Shown: positions 48,057 through 57,126 of the stretch, piece by piece
Numbering within the stretch: the stretch's first letter is position 1
Layout: each line of letters starts with the position of its first letter
Source of the DNA: Salinimonas profundi
GTDB taxonomy: Bacteria > Pseudomonadota > Gammaproteobacteria > Enterobacterales > Alteromonadaceae
NCBI RefSeq assembly: GCF_014750655.1
Contig: NZ_JABBXD010000002.1
Span: forward strand, 263,284 to 327,283
Direction of reading: 5' to 3'
Length of the DNA stretch: 64,000 nucleotides
Program-made: the position numbers and the translations under genes
The notes under the pieces: generated by a model
The model's input: only the letters and a program-made list of their open reading frames with translations
What the model was told of the DNA's origin: nothing
The model's database searches: none

Positions 48057-49646
48057 TTAGTGCTCACGGGTTTTAGTAAACTGAATATCGGGATAGCGCT
48101 CTTGCGCCAGTTGCAGGTTGACCATAGTCGGGGCGATATAGGTCAGATTGTCACCACCATCCAGAGCCAGATTCTGCTCGGCTTTACGGCGGAATTCATC
48201 AAGCTTTCTTTCATCATCGCTATACACCCAACGAGCAGTGTTAACGCTGATATGTTCGTACAGCGCATCAACATTATATTCTGCTTTGAGACGGGCAACG
48301 ACCACATCAAACTGCAGCACACCCACAGCGCCTACTATCAGATCGTTGTTAGCCAGAGGACGGAAAACCTGTACGGCCCCTTCTTCGGAAAGCTGAATCA
48401 GACCTTTTAGCAACTGCTTCTGTTTAAGGGGATCACGTAACCGAATGCGCTTAAACAGTTCCGGCGCAAAGTTCGGAATGCCGGTAAATTTAAAGTTTTC
48501 TCCGGAGGTAAAGGTGTCACCGATGCGAATGGTGCCGTGGTTGTGTAAACCGATAATGTCGCCGGCATACGCTTCTTCAAGTAACGACCGGTCTCCTGCC
48601 AGAAACGTCAGGGCATCAGCAATGCGGATATCTTTGCCAATGCGTGAATGGCGCATTTTCATGCCTTTTTCATACTTACCGGAAACAATACGACAAAATG
48701 CCACGCGGTCGCGGTGCTTGGGATCCATATTGGCCTGGATCTTAAATACAAAACCACTAAATTGCGGCGCACTGGCTTCAATCTTGCCGTCTTCGGTTTC
48801 CCGTGATTTTGGTGCAGGCGCCCATTCGACCAGCCCGTCCAGCATGTGATCAACACCAAAGTTACCTAATGCGGTACCAAAGAATACGGGCGTCAATTCA
48901 CCTTCCAGAAACAATTCTTTGTCAAATTCATTGGATGCGCCGCGCACCAGCTCGAGCTCATCGCGCAAGGTGGTGGCTAGCTCAGCACCTACAGCCTCAT
49001 CCAGCTCGGGATTATCCAGACCTTTTACCTTACGCACATCCTGAATGGTATGACCGTGACCGCTTTGATACAGAATCACCTCATCACGGTAAAGATGATA
49101 AACGCCCTTAAAGCCTTTACCACTGCCAATTGGCCAGGTAATGGGCGCGCACATCATATTCAGCTCGGTCTCTACTTCATCCAGCAATTCCATCGGATCA
49201 CGAATATCCCGGTCGAGTTTATTCATAAATGTGATGATAGGCGTATCACGAAGCCGCGTTACTTCCATCAGTTTGCGGGTGCGATCCTCAACACCTTTGG
49301 CAGCATCGATAACCATCAGGCATGAATCCACCGCCGTCAGAGTACGGTACGTATCTTCCGAAAAGTCTTCGTGCCCTGGGGTATCCAGCAGGTTAACAAG
49401 ATGGTCAGAATACGGAAACTGCATGACCGAGGTGGTTACCGAGATCCCCCGTTCCTTTTCCATTTCCATCCAGTCTGATTTTGCGTGCTGACCGGATTTT
49501 TTACCTTTAACCGTACCTGCCTTTTGCAGCGCACGTCCGAACAACAGTACTTTCTCAGTAATGGTGGTTTTACCCGCATCGGGGTGCGATATGATGGCGA
49601 ATGTGCGACGTTTCTGAATTTCGTTCGCTAGCGCGTTATTACTCAT
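48057..49646 (-). CDS. prfC: Peptide chain release factor 3
   Basis: 529 aa translational GTPase, same length as Escherichia coli RF3. G1 is [11 protein letters not shown]3 is [10 protein letters not shown] and G4 is MNKLD. It recycles RF1 and RF2 from the ribosome after termination. Nearby prfB (RF2) is 2.6 kb away on the same strand. Confidence 0.97.
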   Translation of the reverse strand: MSNNALANEIQKRRTFAIISHPDAGKTTITEKVLLFGRALQKAGTVKGKKSGQHAKSDWMEMEKERGISVTTSVMQFPYSDHLVNLLDTPGHEDFSEDTYRTLTAVDSCLMVIDAAKGVEDRTRKLMEVTRLRDTPIITFMNKLDRDIRDPMELLDEVETELNMMCAPITWPIGSGKGFKGVYHLYRDEVILYQSGHGHTIQDVRKVKGLDNPELDEAVGAELATTLRDELELVRGASNEFDKELFLEGELTPVFFGTALGNFGVDHMLDGLVEWAPAPKSRETEDGKIEASAPQFSGFVFKIQANMDPKHRDRVAFCRIVSGKYEKGMKMRHSRIGKDIRIADALTFLAGDRSLLEEAYAGDIIGLHNHGTIRIGDTFTSGENFKFTGIPNFAPELFKRIRLRDPLKQKQLLKGLIQLSEEGAVQVFRPLANNDLIVGAVGVLQFDVVVARLKAEYNVDALYEHISVNTARWVYSDDERKLDEFRRKAEQNLALDGGDNLTYIAPTMVNLQLAQERYPDIQFTKTREH

Positions 49647-49815
49647 GCTTACACTTATTGTTTAACAGACCGGAAGTTAATTTGCCCAGCCAGGATGAAT
49701 TGCAATATTAATGGCACGGGATTATATAGTGTATAAGCGCACAAATACATACACAGAGCGGATTGGAGGTGACTGGTGCGCGTATTTACGTGAGATCTGG
49801 CTGGCAGAAAAAAGA

Positions 49816-49840
49816 AAAACACGGCTGATGCCGTGCTTTT
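49816..49840 (-). terminator. Intrinsic terminator of the 49859-51802 gene
   Basis: On the minus strand CACGGC-ATCA-GCCGTG is followed by TTTTTCTTTTTT, 23 bases after the gene's stop. Confidence 0.85.
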
Positions 49841-49858
49841 TCTAACTAATATCGCCGC

Positions 49859-51802
49859 TTATTTGATTTGACCGATGGCCCGCATTTCATCTTTCAGTGC
49901 GCGCAGCATGTGGGCGTCCGACTCGTCCTGATGCTGCGTTTCCTTCAGGCCAATTGTACTAATACGATTGCCGGGAGAATAAGTAGTGCTGTTACAGTAT
50001 TCAGGTTGTTCCGTGGCAGCAATCCCCTGTCCTGCAACGAACACACCGCCCCCCTCTTCCTGCCAGACTGCAAATACAGATTGATAGACATCATACATCT
50101 GACTGCTTTTCAGCACCTGATAATTCAGGTAGGACGAGGCATTTAGCGCATGACCGCCGGAATAAGCAGTAAGCGCAATGCCATATTCTTCAGATAGGTC
50201 GGCAGCCGAGCGAACCGCGTAACGCAGACCCGGCGCATGGGCCTGTTCATAATACTGACCGGTACCATCCACGTAATTGATTGCATCAGTAAGCATCGCA
50301 TCAGCGCTATCCACACTAAATTGATTAGCAGCATTGTTTACCACAACAGGATCAACCGCCAAAGCATCCACCTGCATTCCCGGTGCATCTGCGCCTTCGT
50401 ATTCACGAAGCAACATGCCATCCAGTAACAGCGCATTGTAGTTGTGGGTTTTCATCGTATTGTTAAGCGTTCCAGCCAGCACCGTAACCACCCGGTCAGC
50501 TTCTGCCTGCCAGACGCTATCGAAGATAGCCTGAATCTCCAGTGTTCTGGCTGCCTGCCAGTTACTGATAAGTACATTCTCTTTTGCCAGCAGCGAATGT
50601 TCTGCAAGCAGCTCGCTTTGCATCGCATCCGGCCAGCGCTGTATGGCGCGTGACAGTGCGTAGTCACGGCCCATACTTTGTGGGTAGGTCCGTTTCGCCA
50701 GCTCGCTACCCAATTCAATGTATAAAACCCGGTTGGTCTTAAGCGATGTCAGTAGCAGCTCTGCCATCGCTGTCACGTAGGCATCATCAGCAGCTAACGG
50801 AATGTTTAGCCACAAATCAGCAATGGCTTTATCTGCCAGTTCAGTCATCGCTTCATACGGCACGCCTGACACGGTGCCCCAGTGAGCGGTCTGCATTGTA
50901 CTGCGCTGGCTCCACCCCGATGCGCCCTGGAAAAGGTTTTCGGTACCGGGTTTAGCGTAAAGCGCAGCATCACTATACAGACTGGTAGTGCGCACTACCC
51001 GGCTGGATGTCAGATAATCGACGTAGTCAGCCGAGAATGTTTCAGCGCTGCTCGCATCAGGACGCTGCAGTTGAATATTTTTCAGATAATTACCATTACC
51101 ATCAGGATCTGTCTGTGTGATGGATATGGTTAGCGGGCCCGCACCAGCATACTGCAGTACAATCTGACCCTCCTGCTGCTCAAGGATATCTGCGTTTTCA
51201 AACGCAAACGCGCCCTGCCCGTCAAAGGTCAGCGTGTATGCACCCGATTCGTACGCCCCCTGAATAGTCGATGACATCACTGTCGTAAGTATTGACTCAG
51301 CGATGGTGCCATCCTTAAGTGTCATGGATGTTGGCCAGCCGTGGGCATCCGTTTGAATATTATCAGAACGGTCGGTGACCATGCCGGAACCTGTGTTGTA
51401 AAACCACCCATGGCTGGCATAGGATACAGATTGGCCCCGCATTCCGGCGGATTTCATCAAATCGTTGAACATCCATGCGGTCATATCACTGCTTACCGAG
51501 GCCAGCTGAACACCTAATCGATAGGTCGCAGCCTGCGCAGTGACATCTTCAGTCAGTGGACCGGAAATGCCATCTTTAGGCAATTCATAAGTCCCGCCCG
51601 TATCACCAGCAGGTTCGTCCTGAGTGCTGTCATCAGGTTGACTGGGAGTAGGATTAGAGGGCGCGGGCAAACTGCCCGTTGTCAACGGTTCAGACTGATC
51701 GGGCGCTGTTAATTTTTCTGTCGATTCGCTCCCACCTGAACCACAGGCTGAAAGGGTTAAAACTGACAAGCATAAACTGGAAATAAGAAATCGTCGGGTC
51801 AT
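49859..51802 (-). CDS. Large lipoprotein with degenerate glycosidase-like TIM-barrel features
   Basis: 647 aa. Lipobox LSAC with Cys20, then a Pro/Ser/Thr/Asp-rich linker (about 25-70). The central part has phrases like those of cellulose-binding or GH5-like secreted proteins: LWLNIPLAADDAYVTAMAEL, RVLYIELGSELAKRTYPQ (family form YxEYSNExWN), YALSRAIQRWP and ADRVVTVLAGTLNN. Only the Glu of the SNE motif is kept (GSE), so carbohydrate binding or altered catalysis is possible. The closest recognised relation is loose, and function is unknown. It has its own terminator and a 247-base leader. Confidence 0.65.
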   Translation of the reverse strand: MTRRFLISSLCLSVLTLSACGSGGSESTEKLTAPDQSEPLTTGSLPAPSNPTPSQPDDSTQDEPAGDTGGTYELPKDGISGPLTEDVTAQAATYRLGVQLASVSSDMTAWMFNDLMKSAGMRGQSVSYASHGWFYNTGSGMVTDRSDNIQTDAHGWPTSMTLKDGTIAESILTTVMSSTIQGAYESGAYTLTFDGQGAFAFENADILEQQEGQIVLQYAGAGPLTISITQTDPDGNGNYLKNIQLQRPDASSAETFSADYVDYLTSSRVVRTTSLYSDAALYAKPGTENLFQGASGWSQRSTMQTAHWGTVSGVPYEAMTELADKAIADLWLNIPLAADDAYVTAMAELLLTSLKTNRVLYIELGSELAKRTYPQSMGRDYALSRAIQRWPDAMQSELLAEHSLLAKENVLISNWQAARTLEIQAIFDSVWQAEADRVVTVLAGTLNNTMKTHNYNALLLDGMLLREYEGADAPGMQVDALAVDPVVVNNAANQFSVDSADAMLTDAINYVDGTGQYYEQAHAPGLRYAVRSAADLSEEYGIALTAYSGGHALNASSYLNYQVLKSSQMYDVYQSVFAVWQEEGGGVFVAGQGIAATEQPEYCNSTTYSPGNRISTIGLKETQHQDESDAHMLRALKDEMRAIGQIK

Positions 51803-52049
51803 AACTGCAACACACTTCGTTTAAGACAGACAAGTCGCTAAGCTCAGCGATAAGATGCGCTAAGAGTAGCTGTGAAGTGCAATGCTTACTAAGTATTACG
51901 GGTATAAGCGACAATACGGCAGTATTACTGAATTTTACAAATTTAATTTAAGTTTATTTACGATCTTTAAAAACAGTTAGTTAGGAGAATTTGAGAGAGA
52001 TAAGTCAAAACTAATATGAAAGTTTTATCAGTGCTCCTGACGCGAAATG

Positions 52050-52517
52050 CTAATTAATTACTCGCTTCATGATGATGGCATCTTCCTTACCATCATTCGT
52101 TTCGTAATAATTTTTACGTACTTCTTGGTCGCTAAACCCTTGAGATTTATATAAATTTATTGCAACACTATTACTCACTCTGACTTCAAGCCAGATCGTA
52201 GCCATTTTTTGTTGCGTACAAATTTCAATAACCTTTTGAATAAGGGCTTTTCCAGCCCCTTTTCCCCGCGCTGCCGGGCTTACGCCGATATCCATCAGCG
52301 TCGCTTCGTCAGCGACCATCAGAATCATCGCATAGCCGATAACATCGGTTTCGCAGATAACCATCATCTGATAAGGCGGAGTAATACAATCAGCGAACGT
52401 GGCGTACGACCAGGGTGAGTATGTCACCTGTTCATGAATATGATAGGCGCGATCTATTGACTTGTGATCATCTGGTGAGACCTTACGCACTATTTTTAGC
52501 GCCACAACTTCGTCCAC
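52050..52517 (-). CDS. rimI: Ribosomal protein S18 alanine N-acetyltransferase (RimI-like)
   Basis: 155 aa GNAT acetyltransferase. The acetyl-CoA loop ARGKGAGK spans residues 83-90, and the LEVRVSNSVAINLYKSQGF block is diagnostic of RimI, which acetylates the N terminus of ribosomal protein S18. It starts with a GTG at 52517 or 52505 inside the end of holD; no ATG is available near the conserved N terminus. The holD-rimI order is that of Escherichia coli. Confidence 0.92.
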   Translation of the reverse strand: MDEVVALKIVRKVSPDDHKSIDRAYHIHEQVTYSPWSYATFADCITPPYQMMVICETDVIGYAMILMVADEATLMDIGVSPAARGKGAGKALIQKVIEICTQQKMATIWLEVRVSNSVAINLYKSQGFSDQEVRKNYYETNDGKEDAIIMKRVIN

Positions 52518-52936
52518 AGGTTAGCTTTTTGGTCGGCATCTAATTGTCCGGGATCGCAAGGAAGCTCAACAATGGTATCTGTAACACGCAATGATGTGCC
52601 GACAACTAACTCGGGTAGTGATTTTTGTGGATGGCAAAGTGCCCAGGCATAATTTATGTCGCTGATAAATTGCGCATACTGCGTTCGTTGCTGGTCCGTT
52701 AACGGCGTTTGGACAGGGTTAGTCTGATGCGGCGTCGTTTGGGACAGTGATTCTCTTAACTGCGCAACGCGGTTAACCGACACGGCATGATCTGTCTTAC
52801 TGGACACCGACGATGATTGTGATTTCTCAAGGTCTGCAGCCACAGTGTCTGTCGACGCCAGTTTATCTGCATTGATCCAGACACAGATACCCATTTGCTG
52901 AAGTGCGGCAATTTGAGCTTGAGTTAAATGAGACAT
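52496..52936 (-). CDS. holD: DNA polymerase III psi subunit
   Basis: 146 aa, poorly conserved family. The N-terminal LTQAQIAALQQMGICVWI fits psi proteins (a helix followed by a short -MGI-W- strand), and the centre is a Ser/Gln/Thr-rich linker. The C-terminal half contains HPQKSLPELVVGTSLR. Psi links the clamp loader to chi and SSB. The call leans on overlap with rimI (22 bp) in the conserved holD-rimI order. Confidence 0.78.
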   Translation of the reverse strand: MSHLTQAQIAALQQMGICVWINADKLASTDTVAADLEKSQSSSVSSKTDHAVSVNRVAQLRESLSQTTPHQTNPVQTPLTDQQRTQYAQFISDINYAWALCHPQKSLPELVVGTSLRVTDTIVELPCDPGQLDADQKANLWTKLWR

Positions 52937-52990
52937 GTACGACTGGCTTTCAGGTTAAGATGATTAACTATACGCCACATAAGAGAAGAT

Positions 52991-53067
52991 TGGCAGGGGT
53001 GGAGGGACTCGAACCCCCAACCATCGGTTTTGGAGACCGCTGTTCTACCAATTCGAACTACACCCCT
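52991..53067 (-). tRNA. tRNA-Trp (anticodon CCA)
   Basis: 77 nt including an encoded CCA end. Acceptor stem AGGGGTG / CACCCCT, D arm GTTC / GAAC, anticodon loop CTCCAAA, T arm GGGGG-TTCGAGT-CCCTC and a 5-base variable region all fold. It matches Escherichia coli tRNA-Trp closely. The 27-43 pair at the top of the anticodon stem is G-A, a mismatch. It is upstream of holD on the same strand. Confidence 0.97.
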
Positions 53068-53161
53068 AGCGCGAAAAGCATTATACGTAACGGAAGTTAA
53101 AGGTAAAGGGTTTTTCTACAGGCGGCAAGCTAAGTGGTTACTTATCAATCATTTTGCCGTA

Positions 53162-53971
53162 TTACAGCACTTGATCAGCCCGTCCGTCAGACGTCGCTTC
53201 TAACGCTGCGCTCCACAACGTCTCGGTCACATCCACAACGTCTCTCTGCTCGCGAAAATAGTGCTCCACCGTGGTCTGTGCTATTGCCGTTCGCTGGGCA
53301 TACCGGGAAATCAGACGGTCAGTATCCTTTTCATCAAATCGATTGATACTCGCGCATGATGCAAGATCAAAAAAACGATTGCCCATTGCGGCATATTCCC
53401 AGTCGACAATCATTACCGGATCAAGTGACTGAATATGCCCCCATGATAAATCATTGTGGCATAAAACAAGATGCTCAGCTGGCACATAGTCCAGGGCATA
53501 TTGTCTTATGACTTGCTGCGTTCGTCTGACACGCGGATCGTCATCTTTTAACCCTGCTCTGTCGATGTAATGATAGAGACGCTGCGGCAGATCTAAAGGT
53601 CTGACGGTTATCGGCTGATGATGAATCTGAGCCAGTATATCAGCCATAATACCGGGCCTGCCGCCGACAGAAATATCCTTTTCAATGGATTTTTCCAGCC
53701 AGCTTTCTACCCATAGATCCTGCGTCTTATTCAACCAGACTGGTGCGGGCGCGATTTCCCTGTGCGCCAGTTGCTCTTGTAGTAGAAACTGGTGGAACCG
53801 GTTAATACCACTAAATTCATCCCTGGCCAGCGATTTGACAGCGAAATGCATTTCGCCATCTTTCAGTTTAAAAACCCGGTTAACCTCACCGCCCTGAATT
53901 TCAGTCAGGCTGGCATTATCTGAAAGAGATAACGCCTGTTTCAGTTCATTAATTATATGCGTGTGATTCAT
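53162..53971 (-). CDS. Thiamine-kinase-like phosphotransferase (APH family)
   Basis: 269 aa from the ATG at 53971, inside the end of pnuT; a longer start at 54028 is unlikely. Aminoglycoside-phosphotransferase fold: catalytic HND in LVLCHNDLSWGH and metal-binding IVDWEYAAMGNRFFDLA. Within a TPP-riboswitch operon the likely reaction is phosphorylation of imported thiamine (ThiK type), though choline or other kinases share this fold. The last gene of the operon. Confidence 0.82.
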   Translation of the reverse strand: MNHTHIINELKQALSLSDNASLTEIQGGEVNRVFKLKDGEMHFAVKSLARDEFSGINRFHQFLLQEQLAHREIAPAPVWLNKTQDLWVESWLEKSIEKDISVGGRPGIMADILAQIHHQPITVRPLDLPQRLYHYIDRAGLKDDDPRVRRTQQVIRQYALDYVPAEHLVLCHNDLSWGHIQSLDPVMIVDWEYAAMGNRFFDLASCASINRFDEKDTDRLISRYAQRTAIAQTTVEHYFREQRDVVDVTETLWSAALEATSDGRADQVL

Positions 53972-54557
53972 GCTGCATTTTCCATTGCCCAAGCCATTGC
54001 CAGTATCCATATACGGAGAATCCCACATATCCGGTGAACAGGCAGGCAGACAAGGTCAAGCCAGATTGCGCATACAGATATGCAGAAGCGAGGTTAATGA
54101 AAAACCAATACACCCAGTTTTGCAAGACTTTATGGGCGACCATAAAGGTAGTCACGACACTTAACACCTGAATACAGGCATCCAGCCATAAAAATTCATT
54201 GTTAAACTGACCAGCTGCGACAACCGCCAGCCCCCAGCCGGCCAATAAGAGTGTCGGGACAATCGCAATGTGCCAGTACCACGGCCAGGATTGCACGCCG
54301 GACGACGTTTGCTGCCCTTTTTTCCACTGATAAAAGCCGTAAATCGCCATCACCATGTAAAAAAAGTTCAGCAGAGACTGAAATGGCAGCGTGACCTGCC
54401 AGAACAGATAGGTATAAATCGCCGTGCTCAAAAACGCGCAGAGCCAACACCAGCTGTTTTGTCGGGCCGCCAGCCAGACGTAAGCGATAGCCAGCCCGAC
54501 CGCAAGCCACTCAGCTAGCGAGGTGGCTGCGATCTGCTGTATGAACGTATCAGTCAT
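53949..54557 (-). CDS. pnuT: PnuC-family vitamin transporter, probably thiamine-specific (PnuT)
   Basis: 202 aa membrane protein from the ATG at 54557, overlapping the preceding gene by 8 bases. The PnuC fold is clear: an early AVGLAIAYVWLAARQN-type helix, YGFYQWKKG and a C-terminal YGYWQWLGQW. PnuC proteins facilitate vitamin diffusion with trapping by phosphorylation. The TPP riboswitch, the thiamine-binding protein and the kinase neighbours point to thiamine rather than nicotinamide riboside. General annotation would be nicotinamide mononucleotide transporter PnuC. Confidence 0.87.
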   Translation of the reverse strand: MTDTFIQQIAATSLAEWLAVGLAIAYVWLAARQNSWCWLCAFLSTAIYTYLFWQVTLPFQSLLNFFYMVMAIYGFYQWKKGQQTSSGVQSWPWYWHIAIVPTLLLAGWGLAVVAAGQFNNEFLWLDACIQVLSVVTTFMVAHKVLQNWVYWFFINLASAYLYAQSGLTLSACLFTGYVGFSVYGYWQWLGQWKMQHESHAYN

Positions 54558-54813
54558 CACTTCGTGACTGCATCGCATCAAAGTTTAAAAACTTAGCCAC
54601 AAACACAGCCTGCCCGACCTCTTCATGCGTTCGCTGCATTTCTATACCGAGCATTTCCATCACACGTTGATAATCCCCTGTCACCTGAGTGCTGGTTGAA
54701 CAGGTTGTCACTGACAACTCATCGTAACGGTTAATTCTTTCTAAAAACGACTTAATTGCCGGGATGAAGTTATCCGCCAACGGATAAAGTGATAGTTCTA
54801 CCATTACCTGCAT
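54550..54813 (-). CDS. YkoF/MTH1187-like thiamine-binding family protein
   Basis: 87 aa, DUF77-type alpha/beta protein. It begins MQVMVELSLYPLADNF and continues with a short conserved stretch VTTCSTSTQVTGDYQRVM, typical of single-domain thiamine-binding homologues of YkoF. The AGGAG site overlaps the TonB receptor stop 7 bases upstream. Its precise role (carrier, binding or sensor) is unknown. It lies between the receptor and the transporter of a TPP-controlled operon. Confidence 0.8.
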   Translation of the reverse strand: MQVMVELSLYPLADNFIPAIKSFLERINRYDELSVTTCSTSTQVTGDYQRVMEMLGIEMQRTHEEVGQAVFVAKFLNFDAMQSRSDD

Positions 54814-54822
54814 AATTATCTC

Positions 54823-56883
54823 CTAAAATTGATATCCAACAGTAATACCGTATTGTCTGCCTGCACCCAGCTGGTAATAGGGTTCCGGCGAAGCATACCC
54901 AAACTCACCATCTCTTGGGTCGTTGCTAAAGCCGCCAAATCCACGCACGTAATACGTTTTGTCAAAGAGATTATTGGCCCATGCTGATGCATACCAATGA
55001 TTGTTTTCCCATCTGAGCTGTGTATTGACCAGTGTGGCAGAAGGTGACATCACATCGTGTCCGTCTGAAAAGCGATACCGGTCTTTAAAATCGATATCGG
55101 CCTGCCACGACCAGCTATCGCTAATCATCAACCGTGAATACAGATTTGCTGTCCAGCGCGGCGCCTGTGCCTGTTGTTGTTCATCGATAAAATCGCCGCG
55201 AGCATTCGTATATTCTTCAAACTTTGCATCCAGATAACCAATGCTGCCCTGAAGTTGCCAGATATCGGTAACCAGCCAGCTTGCCTCAAGTTCAATACCA
55301 CGGTTAGTGCCCAAATCAGCGTTATCAATGACATCAATGAAATCAGGTGTACCATCATCACGGGTAATGACATCAAAATCATTCACCTGCGTATTGTCTC
55401 TTTGCATATAAAAGATCGCCGCGCGCAGTGTTGCCTGCGGCACGAATAGCGGGCCCTTGACACCAAGTTCGTAGTTCCAGTTATATTCTTCATCAAAAAA
55501 TCGTTTTTCTTCTGATACACGCTGCGCAGGATTGATGCCTGCACCTTTGAAACCGCGTGAAATACTGGCATACCAGGTATGTTGATCCGGGGTATATTGC
55601 AACGCCACTTTACCGCCCACCATGTTGGTATCATATTCGCGCTGCAGCCCCTGGTTGTCCGCGTAGTCGAAACCGTAATTTTCAAAACGCAGCCCGAAGG
55701 TCAGGGCCAGCGCGTTTGTAAACTGCGTGTCAGTCTGCGCGTACAGTGCTTTTGTTGTGGGTAGGTACTTACTGACAAAATCGCTTTCCGCATAGGTGTA
55801 TTCCCGCCATAGTGCTTCTTCAACACCTTTATAATGTACACCGACAAGCCAGTCAGTCGTGTCATTAAACAGTTTGGCACGCTGGGCGCTGGTAAATCGT
55901 ATTTCAGCAGTTTGAGTGTCTACTTCGCGAAAGTAAGCATCGAAAGACGTATAGCCAAACGGATGGAACCCGGTATAAGTCCAGTCTTCATCGTATCCAT
56001 AAGCGATATTATGCGACGCATGGGTAAGTAATGAGGTCAGCTGACCGTACTGATAATCCGTTGTCAGCTTCACACTGACGGCATGGGTTTGCTGGGTATC
56101 AAAACCAGGTTCATCCACCAGGGACTCGCGGGTGTTATCTAAAGAAAAAGCATCATAGCCATTGTCGATATCATACCAGCGGTAGCTGATATCCAGCACA
56201 CTGTCATCACTGACATCCCACTGTAGCGCAGCCCTAGCTGCTGTTTCATTGATATTGTCAGTATCATCCTGATTGAGAAACGTATTATTCACAAAGCCGT
56301 CGCTGGCGTTGTGCATAAAAGCCACCCGATAGCGCAGCGCCGACGTTAACTCACTGCCTGTAGCCGCTTCAACACGATAGGAATCTTTATTGCCAGCACG
56401 CACCTCAGCATGTGTACTCTGGTCTTCACCGGCTTGGTTTGAAACGATTTTTACTGCGCCTGCCAGGGCGCCGGTACCAAATAGTGTCGATTGGGGTCCC
56501 CGGAATACTTCGACCTGTTGAGTATCAAACAATACGCCGGCTGCGGCGAGCCCCGAAAAGTCAAAATCATCCACTAAAAAGCTAACCGAAGGATTGATGG
56601 GTTCTGCGAATTGTGAGCGCTCACCAATCCCGCGTATCTGGATAAATCGCCCTCTTGAAGCGCCGGATGCAAAGTTGACATTGGGAGCGACGTTTAAAAT
56701 ATCATCAAGATATGTTGCCTGACGGGCATTGAGTCGTTGTGTAGACAATACTGTTGCACTGCTGCTTAACTGATCAAGTGTTGCCTGTCGAAAATCACCG
56801 GTTACTGTGATGTATTCAATATCCTGTGTTTCAGCAAACACCGACGTGCTCAGAAAGGCCAGAAGTATCGCGTTGTATTTCAT
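54823..56883 (-). CDS. TonB-dependent receptor, probable thiamine/thiamine-phosphate importer
   Basis: 686 aa. Signal peptide at 1-17, TonB box-like EYITVTGDF near residue 23, plug (VEVFRGPQSTLFGTGALAGAV at 128-148) and barrel ending in YQF. It has no STN domain. It is the first gene after a TPP riboswitch and leads an operon of thiamine genes, so thiamine is the probable ligand; family predictions for such receptors in Alteromonadales support this, but direct proof is lacking. The ATG is at 56883 with an AAGAGA site within the riboswitch expression platform. Confidence 0.88.
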   Translation of the reverse strand: MKYNAILLAFLSTSVFAETQDIEYITVTGDFRQATLDQLSSSATVLSTQRLNARQATYLDDILNVAPNVNFASGASRGRFIQIRGIGERSQFAEPINPSVSFLVDDFDFSGLAAAGVLFDTQQVEVFRGPQSTLFGTGALAGAVKIVSNQAGEDQSTHAEVRAGNKDSYRVEAATGSELTSALRYRVAFMHNASDGFVNNTFLNQDDTDNINETAARAALQWDVSDDSVLDISYRWYDIDNGYDAFSLDNTRESLVDEPGFDTQQTHAVSVKLTTDYQYGQLTSLLTHASHNIAYGYDEDWTYTGFHPFGYTSFDAYFREVDTQTAEIRFTSAQRAKLFNDTTDWLVGVHYKGVEEALWREYTYAESDFVSKYLPTTKALYAQTDTQFTNALALTFGLRFENYGFDYADNQGLQREYDTNMVGGKVALQYTPDQHTWYASISRGFKGAGINPAQRVSEEKRFFDEEYNWNYELGVKGPLFVPQATLRAAIFYMQRDNTQVNDFDVITRDDGTPDFIDVIDNADLGTNRGIELEASWLVTDIWQLQGSIGYLDAKFEEYTNARGDFIDEQQQAQAPRWTANLYSRLMISDSWSWQADIDFKDRYRFSDGHDVMSPSATLVNTQLRWENNHWYASAWANNLFDKTYYVRGFGGFSNDPRDGEFGYASPEPYYQLGAGRQYGITVGYQF

Positions 56884-56887
56884 TAAG

Positions 56888-57034
56888 GATCTCTTATCTG
56901 CTTAGAAAAAGATCCGGCATTAGGGCAGGAAAGCTGGTTGTATCATGACACCATCCCTACGCCGGTATTATCCGGATCAGGTAAAAGGGTTCCTGCGCTA
57001 AACGCAGATCTCAGCCGGAATCGGCACCCCTTGG
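56888..57034 (-). promoter_or_regulatory. TPP (THI-box) riboswitch with RBS-sequestering expression platform
   Basis: On the minus strand GGGGTGCC, CTGAGA (57014-57009), ACCTGATC (56982-56975) and GGATAATACCGGCGTAGGG (56973-56955) give the TPP aptamer consensus. Downstream, GGATCT (56915-56910) can pair with AGATCC (56893-56888), which overlaps the Shine-Dalgarno of the TonB receptor. GATCCGG of the aptamer (56978-56972) is complementary to CCGGATC (56917-56911) and would compete with that hairpin. The layout predicts translation off when TPP is bound. Confidence 0.96.
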
Positions 57035-57091
57035 TAGGCAGACTCTCGTCTGCTGGCGGCAGTGTATCAAGTCGTACAATAGGATGAAATA

Positions 57092-57126
57092 AAAAACGCC
57101 CGTAAAAGTGACGGACGGGCGTTTTT
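57092..57126 (-). terminator. Strong intrinsic terminator on the minus strand upstream of the riboswitch
   Basis: On the minus strand AAACGCCCGT, an 11-base loop, ACGGGCGTTT, then TTTATTT: a 10-bp perfect stem plus U-tract. On the plus strand it also has T5. It ends a minus-strand transcript coming from the right. Confidence 0.88.

Noticed and set aside
23526-49840. Shared GGCATCAGCC core in the hairpins at 23526-23543 and 49816-49840 as a dispersed repeat
   Set aside because: Both are ordinary GC-rich terminators and the short shared core is likely coincidence.
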